A stretch of DNA of 64,000 nucleotides from NCBI RefSeq assembly GCF_003369915.1, contig NC_046673.1:21567718-21631717 (forward strand), written 5' to 3'. The stretch's first letter is position 1, and each line of letters begins with the position of its first letter. The stretch is from Drosophila miranda (Eukaryota > Arthropoda > Insecta > Diptera > Drosophilidae). Under the pieces are notes generated by a model. It did no database searches and was not told the origin of the DNA. It saw nothing but the letters and a program-made list of their open reading frames with translations. Below are positions 48,030-58,069 of this stretch, piece after piece. The translations under genes and the position numbers were made by a program.

Positions 48030-51000
48030 ACAGCCCTGGATTAAACTGCTGAACCGCGAAACCTTAATAACTGTATGATTAGCTGCAAAAGCAGAGACAG
48101 AAGAGCTGGAGAAACATCGATGGTTGCGGACACCGATATTTGCGATGTTTTGAGCAATGTGCGCACAGTTCAGGCGCATTTATGAGTGGAATGGCCGTAC
48201 CCTTTATAGATATACCATGGTCTCAAACCAACTGGCAACACTGGTCCTGATCAATAACATTGAAATGTAACTGCGCAATCGTAGCCACACATGTATTCTA
48301 TAATATTTATAAAGAACTGGCGCTGCGTGGATGTTTCTTGAAAGGGAGATGGAGATGTTTGTGAGTGGATTGCTGACGGCTGCCATAAGATATGGTTATT
48401 ACTAAGTTGAAGACAGAATCTTGCACCCAGAAGCATTATAAGGAAGACAAGGTACGTGAGATGTACATATATATGTGCATATGTATGTATGCATGTGCAC
48501 AAAAGTCGCGCGCGTGGATGTTGCGTCGCCCCAAATCGGAAAGAGGATCGCAGCGCAGCCGATCTGCCTCCAGTGCAGTTCCGTTCTGTCTGGTGCAATG
48601 GAATGCTGTGCAGTGCACTTCAGTGATGGGCATTGCGATGCAGTTACATACATGTACATATGTGCTGTGTTTCTGGGGTTCTAGAACACATTTAAAGGGA
48701 ATTCCTGTTCTGTATGAACTTAATGCACATTTAAATGCGGCTCGGGGCGGGTGGGCGTTTGGTCGTTGGCTGTCCTGCCAGCTACTAGGGTACTTGGTCG
48801 CAGTCGCAGTCTGTTTGCCCAACTTTTCTGCTGACTTTTTAGACTAAAAGTCAAATATTTCATTTGGAAATTCCTGGCGACGAGGCGAGAATGAAATGTG
48901 AAAATTTCCCTTCTCTTGCGCTTCCTCTCCCCCCCTCTCCCTATCACTCTTTTCGCGCGCGCGCGCGTGTGTGTGTGTGTGTGTGTGTGTGCGATGGCAG
49001 CGAAACACATTTTTCAAACTGTGACCCTGCAACCAGCTCTGCCCTGTGCCCCTGCCCCCTGCAACCTGCAACCTGCACCCCTTTGGCGGCTGCTTAAAAA
49101 CTATAAATTAAGTTTACAACTTTTCCGCACAAACTTTTTCCTCTCATCCCATCACATCCCATCTCGTCTTGTCCCCTCCCCGCTGCCTGTTTATTTTCGC
49201 TGTTCTATCACAGTGTGACAAAATGGCATTGTCCGGGTCCGGGTCCGGGTCCGGAATCGGAATCTCTGTTTCCCTTTCTCCATGGCTGTCTGTCTCCGTT
49301 TCTCCCTGTATCTATCTGTCCTTGCTGCTTCCCCATTTCCATTTCCATCTTCATTTCTCTATCTCTGCTTGTGCCACAGACAGAGGAGTAGCCGAAATGT
49401 ATGTCAAGTGTTACCAGAAGCAACTTTGACATCCATCATTTGGCTTCTGAGTCACTTGTTGACCTTTGTTTGCAACACGACACGAACCAGACTGGAACAC
49501 CACCACCATCTGGTGGGGGGGGGGGGGGGAGTGCGGGTGCCGTCACCTGACAGCTAATCAAAATGTCGCACAAAGTTCATTAACAACATTTTCCAGTCAA
49601 TTGTCTTGTCCAGGCATTCGACTCGAGTCGACGGGCAGGACAGTGCAACAATATGTCTGCACCTGCCACTGCCACTTTGCCCCTGCCTCTCACTTTGTTA
49701 ACAGCCTGGTCATAAGGCTGTTTGTCTTTCACATCGGCGTGTCGATGACTGCGAGACAGTGCCCCGACAATTCATTGCTAGGCAAATCAGGTGAACTTAA
49801 CGAACTGTTACTGGCGGACAGATGGACAGACGGACAGATGTCATTTGGTTAGCCCATGAACATTTCGGTTATGTCCCAGTCACAGGTCACAGATCTCAGG
49901 AGGAAAAGGGAATGGAGGACCTAAGCTTAAGAACATCCATAACAACAACAATTTCAGATAGCAGACTTTGACTTTGGCAGATGCCAGAGAGAAGGACAAT
50001 AAAGGGATCTAGTATTGGGTAGTATTTCCTCTTTCGCTTGCACCTTTTGTGTAGCAATAATCTTGGCTTTTATAAATCCATTTTCTAAATTTCTTGATAT
50101 TGCAACTCCTTTTAGATGCAGAGCCTTTGATGGAAGAAACAGACAAGAATAACACGACCAAAGGATCATCAATATTTATGTGCAAGCCATTAGCAGCTGC
50201 ATTTCCTGCATTTCCAATTTCCAAAAGGATGAGTTTCTGGCGCTCTTCTCACACGCACAAAAGCGCAAGCGGGTCAAGGATATTATGCATATGTGAGTGG
50301 GAAAGTCGAAACAAAGGCGAGAGAATGGATGGGATGGGAGTCAATGGAGTGCTTCTGCCGGCTGTGCCATACCAAAGGAAGATGCCATCGTCACCCTCTC
50401 TCTCTCATCATCATCATCATCATCATCTGAGCCGGTATGGGCATCTGCAGCATCATTGTTGTGTTCCCCACTCGAAAGTCGCACAAATGAACGCGTAATT
50501 GTTTGCACATGAATACATTGAGTAAATATTTGCAAACACATTCAGCAGGAACTCCAACTACAGGCTCTCTCTATCTCACTCTAGGTACTGCTGCATTCTG
50601 AGGCATGCCCCATCATCATCATTTGCATGTCGTGGCATGGACTTGAGCTGCATTGCCAAGTCAGAGAAGGCAGGCCTTAATCTGCTTACCTTGCCTTGGT
50701 GACAGACATTTCTTTTCACCTTTTTCATCTGGAAAGCATTGCAGATGCTGCAAACGGTGCGGCTGTGGGTGGGGCTGGGGCACAAGAGCAACTCGGTGGA
50801 GGGTGGAGAGTGGAGAGTGTAGAGGAATCTCGCTGGCAAAGTTGTTGAGTTGCTTCGCAGGTCTTTGCTTTAATTACGGTATGCCCCGGACTTTGAGAGC
50901 ACAAACAAATTGCAAATTGTTTATGGCATGCAAATTAATCAAATCTCTTTCTCAATTAAGCCAGGAAGCCATGGGGCCAGCTATGCCAGGCAGACAGCCC

Positions 51001-52360
51001 GGCAGTCGAGCAGTCGAGAAATGCAGGCAAAGTGAATCGCCTGATGACCCGAGCAACGAGAAACCAACGAGAAAATACACAAATATTCCACAAGTTGTAG
51101 CCAAGCCATGGACCAGGGCTAAAATGCATAATTTATATGGGGGAGCATGCTCAGCATCACTCTCGCCACAACATGGCGCTGCATGGCAGCTAAGGCTATG
51201 ATGTGTCCTCCGATGATACCCTGTGACACCTATCAGTAGGAAGCGATGATCTTGAGGAGCAGAATAATCCTCGCAGGTATGTAAAAATACTATGAATATT
51301 TCGGCTTCCTTTAAGCTAACGTTCATTCACGATTGTCTTTCAGTCACGTCCATCAGTCATCCCTTACCCTGTTCAGTTGCTGCTTAATTCATCAAGTTGT
51401 TACAAAATTTCGAGAACCCATAGATAATCGAGTGAGCTCGATCCCAGTCAGACAGGATCGAAACTCGCAAGCAATTCAACTTTCCAAACTGAATAATTCG
51501 GTCTAAAACTGCCCGTTTGGATGGCATAGGGCTTCGGTTCGTAAGCCAACTTCATGTAATTGAGTGTAAACTTGTCGGAGCATTTATTTAATGCCTAATC
51601 AAGTGATGTGTAACACATGACTTATCCAATTTCCCTGCTAAACGGAGTTGCTCTCTCTCTCTCGCGCTCACGATGGATTAGATATAGAGCGAGTGATAGA
51701 TGTAACAAGGATGAGCAGAGTTGGAATGTGTTGAATATGCTGTGTTAAGCCAAAGTGTTGTGTCAGTTGTAGCTTGTCAAAAGTTGTGTTGTGTTGTCCA
51801 ATTAGCATAATTTCTTGACTTAAGTTTGGCCTTCAGCCTCGCTTCTTTAGAGAGCCAGTAACACTATCGGCGACAGTATCTAAATTGCCCAAAACTATTC
51901 GGAATTAACTTAAAGTTTGCCTTAAATTGTTCTTCAGTTTGGCTGGAAGTTCGAGGAAAACTTATCCCGTATGATGGCATTTTCCGCTTATGTGGATTCT
52001 GGCTCATTAAAGAACGAATTGTAATTATTTCAGATGTTCCACAGGAGCAGCAATTAATCACTTGGATCTTCCTCGGATTGGTCGGATTTGATGTCTGGAG
52101 AATGCTGGAGAATGGGTCTGCTCCAGCACGAGGAAAGTGCGTTTCTGGTATGTAAACGGGCTTTCTCATTTCTGAATGCCTTCTAATCCTTTCTCCTCAA
52201 TCCACAGCCGCAGGACCCTTTGGGAGTCCCATTTCCGGTGACAATCGCAGTCACTACCGATATACCAGCTACCGATGATGTTGGCACGGGAAGGCGATGC
52301 GCTTCCGAAAGGAAGAGAAAAATCAACAGCTGGCAAAGAGCGAGCCAGAGCCAAGGTCGT
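48030..52360. other. Gene-free region
   Basis: No supportable exon over about 4.3 kb. It contains an alternating CG/TG tract at 48954-48992, GGGTCC hexamers near 49230-49252, a G run near 49515-49530 and a CAT triplet run near 50406-50426. The end (52366-52400) is TC-rich and merges into the promoter described next. Confidence 0.5.
48954..48992 (+). repeat. (CG)n(TG)n alternating purine-pyrimidine tract
   Basis: About six CG units followed directly by thirteen TG units, an uninterrupted alternating tract of 39 bp with strong Z-DNA potential. Confidence 0.85.
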
Positions 52361-52539
52361 TGCACAGCTCTCTCTCTCTCTCTCACTGTGTCTCTCTCTT
52401 CACCACGTGCCGTCAGGCATTGCGGCGAAGGAGCACGAGACGATACGACTCGGCACGAGAAAAAACTCACCACTAAACGAGGAGGCGAGGCGCCTCCGTG
52501 TTGGGACGCCACTGTCACTGCCACTGCCATCGCTTCCAT

Positions 52540-52574
52540 TCAGTTTAACGTCGAACTCTGCTGCTGCCAGTTGC
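52540..52574 (+). promoter_or_regulatory. Focused Inr + DPE core promoter
   Basis: The initiator TCAGTT lies at 52540-52545, with the presumed +1 A at 52542. Exactly at +28 to +33 (52569-52574) is AGTTGC, a match to the DPE consensus RGWYV. Spacing between Inr and DPE is strict in Drosophila, so this is strong motif evidence. A TC-rich (GAGA-type) tract lies about 140-175 bp upstream. This promoter class is typical of developmental genes. The transcript would run rightwards. Confidence 0.6.
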
Positions 52575-53209
52575 CTGCGCCAACCAGCCACGGAATCAGC
52601 CAGATTCAGCCAGCCATTCAGTCTACCATCTCGAAGCCATAGCCATAGCCAACCAGTCAGCCATTCGAACAATCGCCGAACAGCGACAGGTCGTGACGTG
52701 TGTCCTAGTGCCAAGAGTAGTGTCCCTCACTTTGCGGTGATTCGTACAGACAGTCGGTCAAGTGTCTCGCAGATAATTGTCATCATTTTTAGCCCGGATC
52801 GTGATTGTTTTTGAGCGGAAAATACACACGGAATTACTGCTGCTGTCTGCTGCTGCGGCACAAATAATAAATGCCGATTTGTCTCTTTTGTGCAGAGTGA
52901 AATTATACGATTGCTTTTTGTTGTGCTTTTTTTTCGGTGTTTCCTGCCGGCTCATCCCGCGCCACAGACACCGTGCGTATGATTAATATTCAATGAAAAA
53001 ACTGTCCATCGAAGCGTGAAAGAAAATAAAAATAATAAAACAGCAAAAGTGTAAACTGAGCGGCAGGAGATAAGCAACAGCCATACGAACGACAATCCAA
53101 AACCAAAGCCAAGTCCAAATCGAAAGAGGGGTAACCAGAGGCAACCCGAAAAGCCAATCAACCAAATAGGCTGCGGGCCAAAAGTGTGCTCCAAAGAAGG
53201 AACCAAACG
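52542..53209 (+). other. Probable noncoding first exon (5' UTR) of an unseen gene
   Basis: From the Inr to a splice-donor-like CG|GTTAGT at 53210. The sequence has the A-rich, CAA/CAG-rich, low-complexity look of long Drosophila 5' UTRs, with several in-frame stops and no long ORF. The next exon is not found in the window on this strand; the gene body may be beyond a long intron or past the right edge, with the Tfb4-like gene (opposite strand) and pn then lying inside that intron. Inferred from signals only. Confidence 0.4.
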
Positions 53210-53505
53210 GTTAGTAAACACAAACTGTTTGTTGTCTGTTATTGTGGTGATTTCTCTGTGTGTTTTTGGAGGAATTTGGGGAAAAGACGCCAGGACAAGC
53301 GCACTTTTCCAGCAGAAATAAAACGAATGAATTGTAATCATTAAGCGCTTTTGTACTTTACTCAGCAGCATACATTGACATACGGATGTTTTCAGTGATA
53401 CATGTGATTTAAATACTGCAATTTGATTTCCCGAAATAGAATATGAATTAGAATTCGAGTATGTGCCAGAGTAATTCCTGCCAAAACGTTACGAGTGTGT
53501 CTCTT

Positions 53506-53842
53506 GCGCTGAAAGGTTCAATAGTAGCGTATTAACCTTTCAGCGATCATGAGTTAATTCTTGACATTAACACAATATATATAGAGTTTAGAGTGTGATT
53601 GCGGATTATGTTGAGTGTTTCTCAAGCGCTAAAAGGTTCAATGGCGATGAGGAACCTTCTGCCGCTTGGGCGCCATGTATCGATTATAACTAATTGATTG
53701 TCTTTTTGTATGATTGCCAATGGAAATGTGTGGAGCGTATACGTAACGTTTGGCCATATTTTGGCCTTTGCTTAGATGCCACACTGTGTAAAGAGCGAAT
53801 GTTGTAGCGCCAAAAGGTTCAATGCTACTCATGAACCTTTTG
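53506..53842 (+). ncRNA. Three related hairpins with covarying stems
   Basis: Three copies of the motif GCGCYNAAAGGTTCAAT, each followed by a complementary arm. Hairpin 1: arms 53507-53518 and 53534-53545, 12 perfect pairs, 15-nt loop. Hairpin 2: inner arms 53633-53639 and 53652-53658 (7 pairs) plus outer CAAGCG/CGCTTG at 53623-53628 and 53663-53668. Hairpin 3: arms 53811-53821 and 53832-53842, 11 perfect pairs, 10-nt loop. The GAAAGG/CCTTTC pair in hairpin 1 becomes CAAAAGG/CCTTTTG in hairpin 3, so changes are compensated. They lie in the putative first intron of the plus-strand transcript and 3' of the Tfb4-like gene. Could be structured RNA, small-RNA precursors or paired protein-binding sites; the strand is not determined. 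Confidence 0.45.
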
Positions 53843-54119
53843 ACTGAACTTGTTAGAGTGCGTGTCTATAGAGTGTGAGCCCATGATTTGATTAAGTTGC
53901 ATTTGGTTGTGTTATTAGATCCCGCACACAGTGTAAAGGTGTTTGAGAGTAAGGTTATCTTTGGGGCGATAAAATCTTAGATGCGCCCGCACGTGGACAG
54001 CTGTATGTTCACATCTCGGGTGCTGCTTATGCGTACAATCGAGTGGATGCGTCTTGCGGAGGGATTTCCCGAATTAATGAATTGCAAACGTCTCGCGAGC
54101 TGAGTTTCCAAAATGTGGA

Positions 54120-55535
54120 TCAACCTGGGCCTCTGCGCAGATAAGGATAAGATAAAGCGGATATGCTTTTAATATCACAATTTGAATCAGTTATTCGTTC
54201 AATTATTACCTCTTTGGTCCACATCACAATGCCGTTCTGAAAGGCGTCCTCGCATGTGATCGCTCCAGTGCCCTTTGGCTGTTTGGTCTCGCTGATAGAT
54301 CAATGAGTGAAAATGGGGAAAGTCAGATAAAATACAGATACTACTAACCGACAGTCATCGCAGTAGGGTGAGTGTTTGCATAGCACTGCAGGAGAGATCG
54401 CACAAGATTAGTTCCTGTATAATTCTGTAGGAGGGAGAGAAGAAACCCACTTACCGAGCTTGCACTTGCCGCACACGAACCCAATGTTATTGCCAAAGCC
54501 GTGACAGGCACAGCGTGCCGGCACCGTAATGTGGGACCTTGGAGACTTGATCAAGTACGTTGGGTACAGAAAATGGTCGACTAGGTCGCCAGACAGACTC
54601 AACGTGTCGTTGGTGCAGAAGTAGAGGCCATCGGTGGTGTCCGTGGCACGCTGCAGCGGCAGCTGCTTCGGCACCTTGACGGCACACACGTTGATGGTCA
54701 CATTCGTTTCCAAGGCCTCTTGGATCACATTGTCGTAGTTCTTGTAGACATCCTCGTGCAGAACTGATCCGGTGACAACGAGAATGCGCCCTTGGACGCT
54801 GCGTCCATGGGATGTGTTTGGGATCTGGCGACGACGCTTCTGGATGTAGCAAAGAGCCAGGGCGAGGGACTCGGCTAGAAGCGAGGACTTCTTATCCTCG
54901 TTCGGCTTTTCGATGGAAAATTCACGCTTCAGTTCCCCCTCGACCTTAGTCAAAACTGCGTACTCCATGGTCTTGATCGTATCCAGTTGGAAGTCGTACG
55001 TGGTCAATTGTTCATCAACGGAATGAGCCAGCATTCTGAGGAAATAACTGTGAGAGGAGCGTCCAAGGGGAGAGAAGACTCTGCGTTTACTTACACAATG
55101 CTCCTGGAGCACGCGATGATCCCCACCTCGTTGTGCGGTCTCTCCAGCAGATGGCCATTGGCCAGCACCATGGAGGCGTCCACCACATTCAAGACCATGT
55201 CTACTTTCCCCGGCTGAATGTAGCTCTGTCCGTAATCAATGTCCAAAATGAGCACCAAAATATGGACATCTTCCGAATCTGCAATACACGGGCAATCGCC
55301 GCACACCAATAATTTTTCCGTTCCTCTCCCCCCCCCCCCTCGACAATAAAAAATTGCAATGTCACTTACCCAAATTACTGGAACACATCTTAAAGAAGCG
55401 GCGATTTGCGTCCATACCAGCAGTCGACATTTGATAGCCGCGTTTCTCATTGCTCTTCTTGATCTCCGCTTCAGTTTTTGAGCTCTCCATTTTCTTGATG
55501 GAAACATTTAGGGTATTAGATCGTTGTGCTTCCAT
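54120..55535 (-). CDS. Divergent TFIIH p34 (Tfb4/GTF2H3)-like protein, five or six exons
   Basis: Joined coding exons on the minus strand: 55535-55370, 55278-55095, 55035-54455, 54385-54349 and 54291 onward. All introns are GT-AG and 57-91 nt, with phases matching. The end is uncertain: reading on gives a stop at 54120 (379 residues), while splicing at 54209/54133 gives a stop at 53977 (401 residues); the AT-rich 77-nt segment makes splicing plausible. A von Willebrand-A-like fold begins at about residue 56 (HILVLILDID, then DASMVLANGHLL), where p34 has LLVIVVDAN and DAVMVLGNSHL. SLALALCYI and GRILVVTGS match p34 blocks. A C-terminal zinc cluster has C292, C294, C305, C308, C313, C319 and C322. 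p34 holds p44 in core TFIIH for repair and transcription. This copy has an unusual 55-residue N-terminal extension and many substitutions, so it may be a specialised paralogue. Confidence 0.75.
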
Positions 55536-55692
55536 TTTAGATTAATTTCCTGACAATTTTCGTTTTCTTTTCACCAAATATTCTGACACCGAAAAATTCT
55601 GATGAAAGTGTTGAACAGACTGAAAAGTTGATTGACACAAATCACAAAATGGCCCTAAAGCAAGGGGAAAGGAAAGGCAAGGGCAGCTATGT

Positions 55693-55799
55693 ACATACAT
55701 ACATATGTAGGTAGAGAGAGAGACGGCCGACAAGCTCGCTCGGAGCCCAGCACACTTAGGCCGGTTTCGGCCCGTTGTGACCTACATATGTATGTATGT
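55693..55799. repeat. Perfect 20-bp inverted repeat flanking 67 bp
   Basis: The 20 bases at 55693-55712 are the exact reverse complement of 55780-55799. The enclosed 67 bp hold a GA run and GGCCGA/CGGCCC-type short complementary pieces. It lies 5' of the Tfb4-like gene, between it and pn. It could be a small fold-back element, a cruciform-forming boundary or a hairpin RNA locus. Confidence 0.75.
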
Positions 55800-56549
55800 G
55801 TGTACATGATTTATAAGACACATTAAATTGAATATTCAACATAATGTAGTATTTAAATGACCCACGCACAAAGCGCTCGCATAAAACACATGCCCAAAGT
55901 CAGAGCCACAGCCAGAGCCACAGCCAGAGCCACGAAATACATTATACATAACATATACACATATTTATAGTGTATGTATATGTATGTAGGTACATATATG
56001 TATCTGTATGACTGTGTATAGTGAGTGGCAGGCAGAGGTCCGCCCATGAAGGCCATCTTTGATGGTGCCGTCGCGGACCGAACGGCTGCCACCAACTCCA
56101 AAAAGCCAAGCAACAAGATCCGCCCCAAGGTTGGAGGCTGTGTGAAAACTGCCTTCATATTGCTTAAATGCGAAAATCGCTTAAAGTTTCCACAGCGATT
56201 GAATATTCCTCCCTTGCTCGGCATATTCGAGCCAACAAAAAATATTCGCAACTTTTGTGTGCGAGTGTGTGTGTGGGACATGCGTGCGTGTGTGGCAGTG
56301 TGTAGCAGTGTTGGCTAAAGTAATTTACCAACACAGGCGAAGGCAGGAGGCATCATAAATCAAACGTTTTGCTCGAACTACAGAAAGTGGCAAGCGCCAT
56401 GGGGCATGGGGCAGAGGGGTCGGGGGCTCGGGGAGCAGATACACGCGTTACGTGTCCAGGTCAAATGTCAGAAGTCAGCCAATTTGGGCAACATTTTGAC
56501 AGACAATGGGTTTTAGCTACCGCACCGTCGGGTGCTTAAAATTGGGGAT

Positions 56550-56592
56550 TATCGATATGCCCGCGCTTCGGCATCGATACCGAGTATCGATA
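56550..56592 (+). promoter_or_regulatory. Two perfect DRE boxes, prune promoter
   Basis: TATCGATA occurs at 56550-56557 and 56585-56592, with a further ATCGAT at 56573. These are exact DREF/BEAF-32 binding sequences and lie 105-150 bp before the pn start codon, fitting a broadly expressed gene. Confidence 0.75.
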
Positions 56593-56697
56593 TGCATGTA
56601 CTCGATGCATTCCTCTCTAGAAAAGTACTTTGTGCGTCTCTTGGGAAAATTGTGTTTCGTGTGTTTTTTGTTAAAAGCAGTCTTGAAAGAATTAAAA

Positions 56698-58037
56698 ATG
56701 GAGATGCAAAATACGAAGAACAAGCATCATCGCAGTGAAAAAATATTGGGGTTCTTGGCCTATCTGCAGGCAACGCAGCGCTTTAAATTTTGGGTAAGTA
56801 ATGGTAATGGAATGGAATATTCGGGAGCGGGCAGTGCAGCTAAAAATACATAACCTTCAATTAGAAACCGCAACCCAAGCGATCGAACGTTGTCAAGTAC
56901 ATTTGCCTTTCGGACGAGAGCTGCGACATGGACTCGGTGATCAGCACTTTGGCGGTGGCCTACTACCGCTACCGCACCAAGAAATCGACATTCGACCATT
57001 ACGTGCCGATGCTCAATATGCGTCGTCTCGACTTTGCCGCCAATAAGGAGGTCGACCAGCTGCTGAGAAAATGGGATATCGAAGAGGCACAGCACTTGCT
57101 TTTTCGCGATGATTTCAAGAGAGAAATACTGATGCAGTGCCGCTACATCCTGGTGAACCACCACGTCAGCCCCTTCAACAATCTTGTGGTGGAGCTTTAC
57201 GACCATCGTCCGCTCAGGTTTCGCGAAGCAGCCCTGCCCAGGGACTGCCAGTGCGACTTCAGCATCCTGCCGATGCGCTCCTGCGCAGGCATGATCACTG
57301 CCTTGTACAAGAAAGCCTCAATGGAGTCCAGCATTGTCTTCGAGCTGCTGCGCACCGCGCTGCTCATGGCGAACAGCAACTTCGTCCTGGTGCCACCAAT
57401 CACGCTCGGCGAGGTGCCAGACTTCCAAATGCTCAAGCACTTGGAGACCAGCATTCGGGACAAAGCCGTGGTGCCCGAGGAGCGCGCTAACGCCCACCAG
57501 GAGATAACCGACTCTGTTTATAAATCCGGTGTGCTCGGCCTGTCGGAGATCATTCGACGCGAATTCAAGCTGCTGCAGACCAGCAATGGCAAGGTCATGC
57601 GTAACGTTCTCTTCACCAGCTTCCCGTGGGCCCTCAGCACGCTCGTCACTTTTAGCGAAGCCGCCCAGGTCATCCAAACGTTCGGCAAAGAGCAGGCCGC
57701 CGACTTCGTTCTGATGCTGAGCACAACCCCTGGCACGGGGGTGTACGGCCCCAAGCCCGTCTATCAGCTGGGCCTCCTCCCTATGGACGGAGTGCACGAT
57801 CGGAAAAGTCGTCGTCTATTCGAACACATGGTCGTCAATCTGAATCTGTCCGTTGATCCGATGCTCAACCTGGAGCCGTTTTCAAAGTGCGACTTCACGC
57901 ATGGCGCCTTCTACAACCTGGGCAAATTGGATAACACCGTTCCGGACGTGCTGCACCTGGTGGAGCTCATCTTGTACCACTGGGCAGAGAAATGCCGTTG
58001 TGTCACCGTCGCCGACAAAAAAAAGCCTTGTTTTTAA
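56698..58037 (+). CDS. pn: Prune, DHH-family phosphoesterase (two exons)
   Basis: Joined exons 56698-56793 and 56865-58037 with a 71-nt GT-AG intron; the frame is continuous, giving 422 residues. The DHH/DHHA2 family order is seen: LSDESCDMDS at 47-56 (human PRUNE1 LGNEACDLDS), PMLNMRR at about 80, LLFRDD at about 110-114, ILVNHHV at 127-133 (human LVDHHI), DHRP near 145, and a C-terminal DHHA2-like domain. Drosophila Prune has been described as a mitochondrial-matrix cAMP phosphodiesterase influencing TFAM and mtDNA, and pn is known for eye colour and its lethal interaction with Killer-of-prune (awd). Oddly, the metal-binding Asp of DHH is Asn130 here and the third-motif Asp appears to be lost in FVLVPPIT. 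The first exon is needed: the internal Met at 56928 would cut off the first catalytic motif. AATAAA lies at 58050. Confidence 0.93.
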
Positions 58038-58049
58038 AGAGCATTTCTT

Positions 58050-58055
58050 AATAAA
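58050..58055 (+). terminator. poly(A) signal of prune
   Basis: AATAAA 12 nt after the stop codon. Confidence 0.65.
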
Positions 58056-58069
58056 TACAAAATAATGTA

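Noticed and set aside
53506..53842. Hairpin triad considered as tRNA T-arm remnants because of GGTTCAAT
   Set aside because: No acceptor, D or anticodon arms, and the stem partner (AACCTTT) does not fit tRNA geometry.
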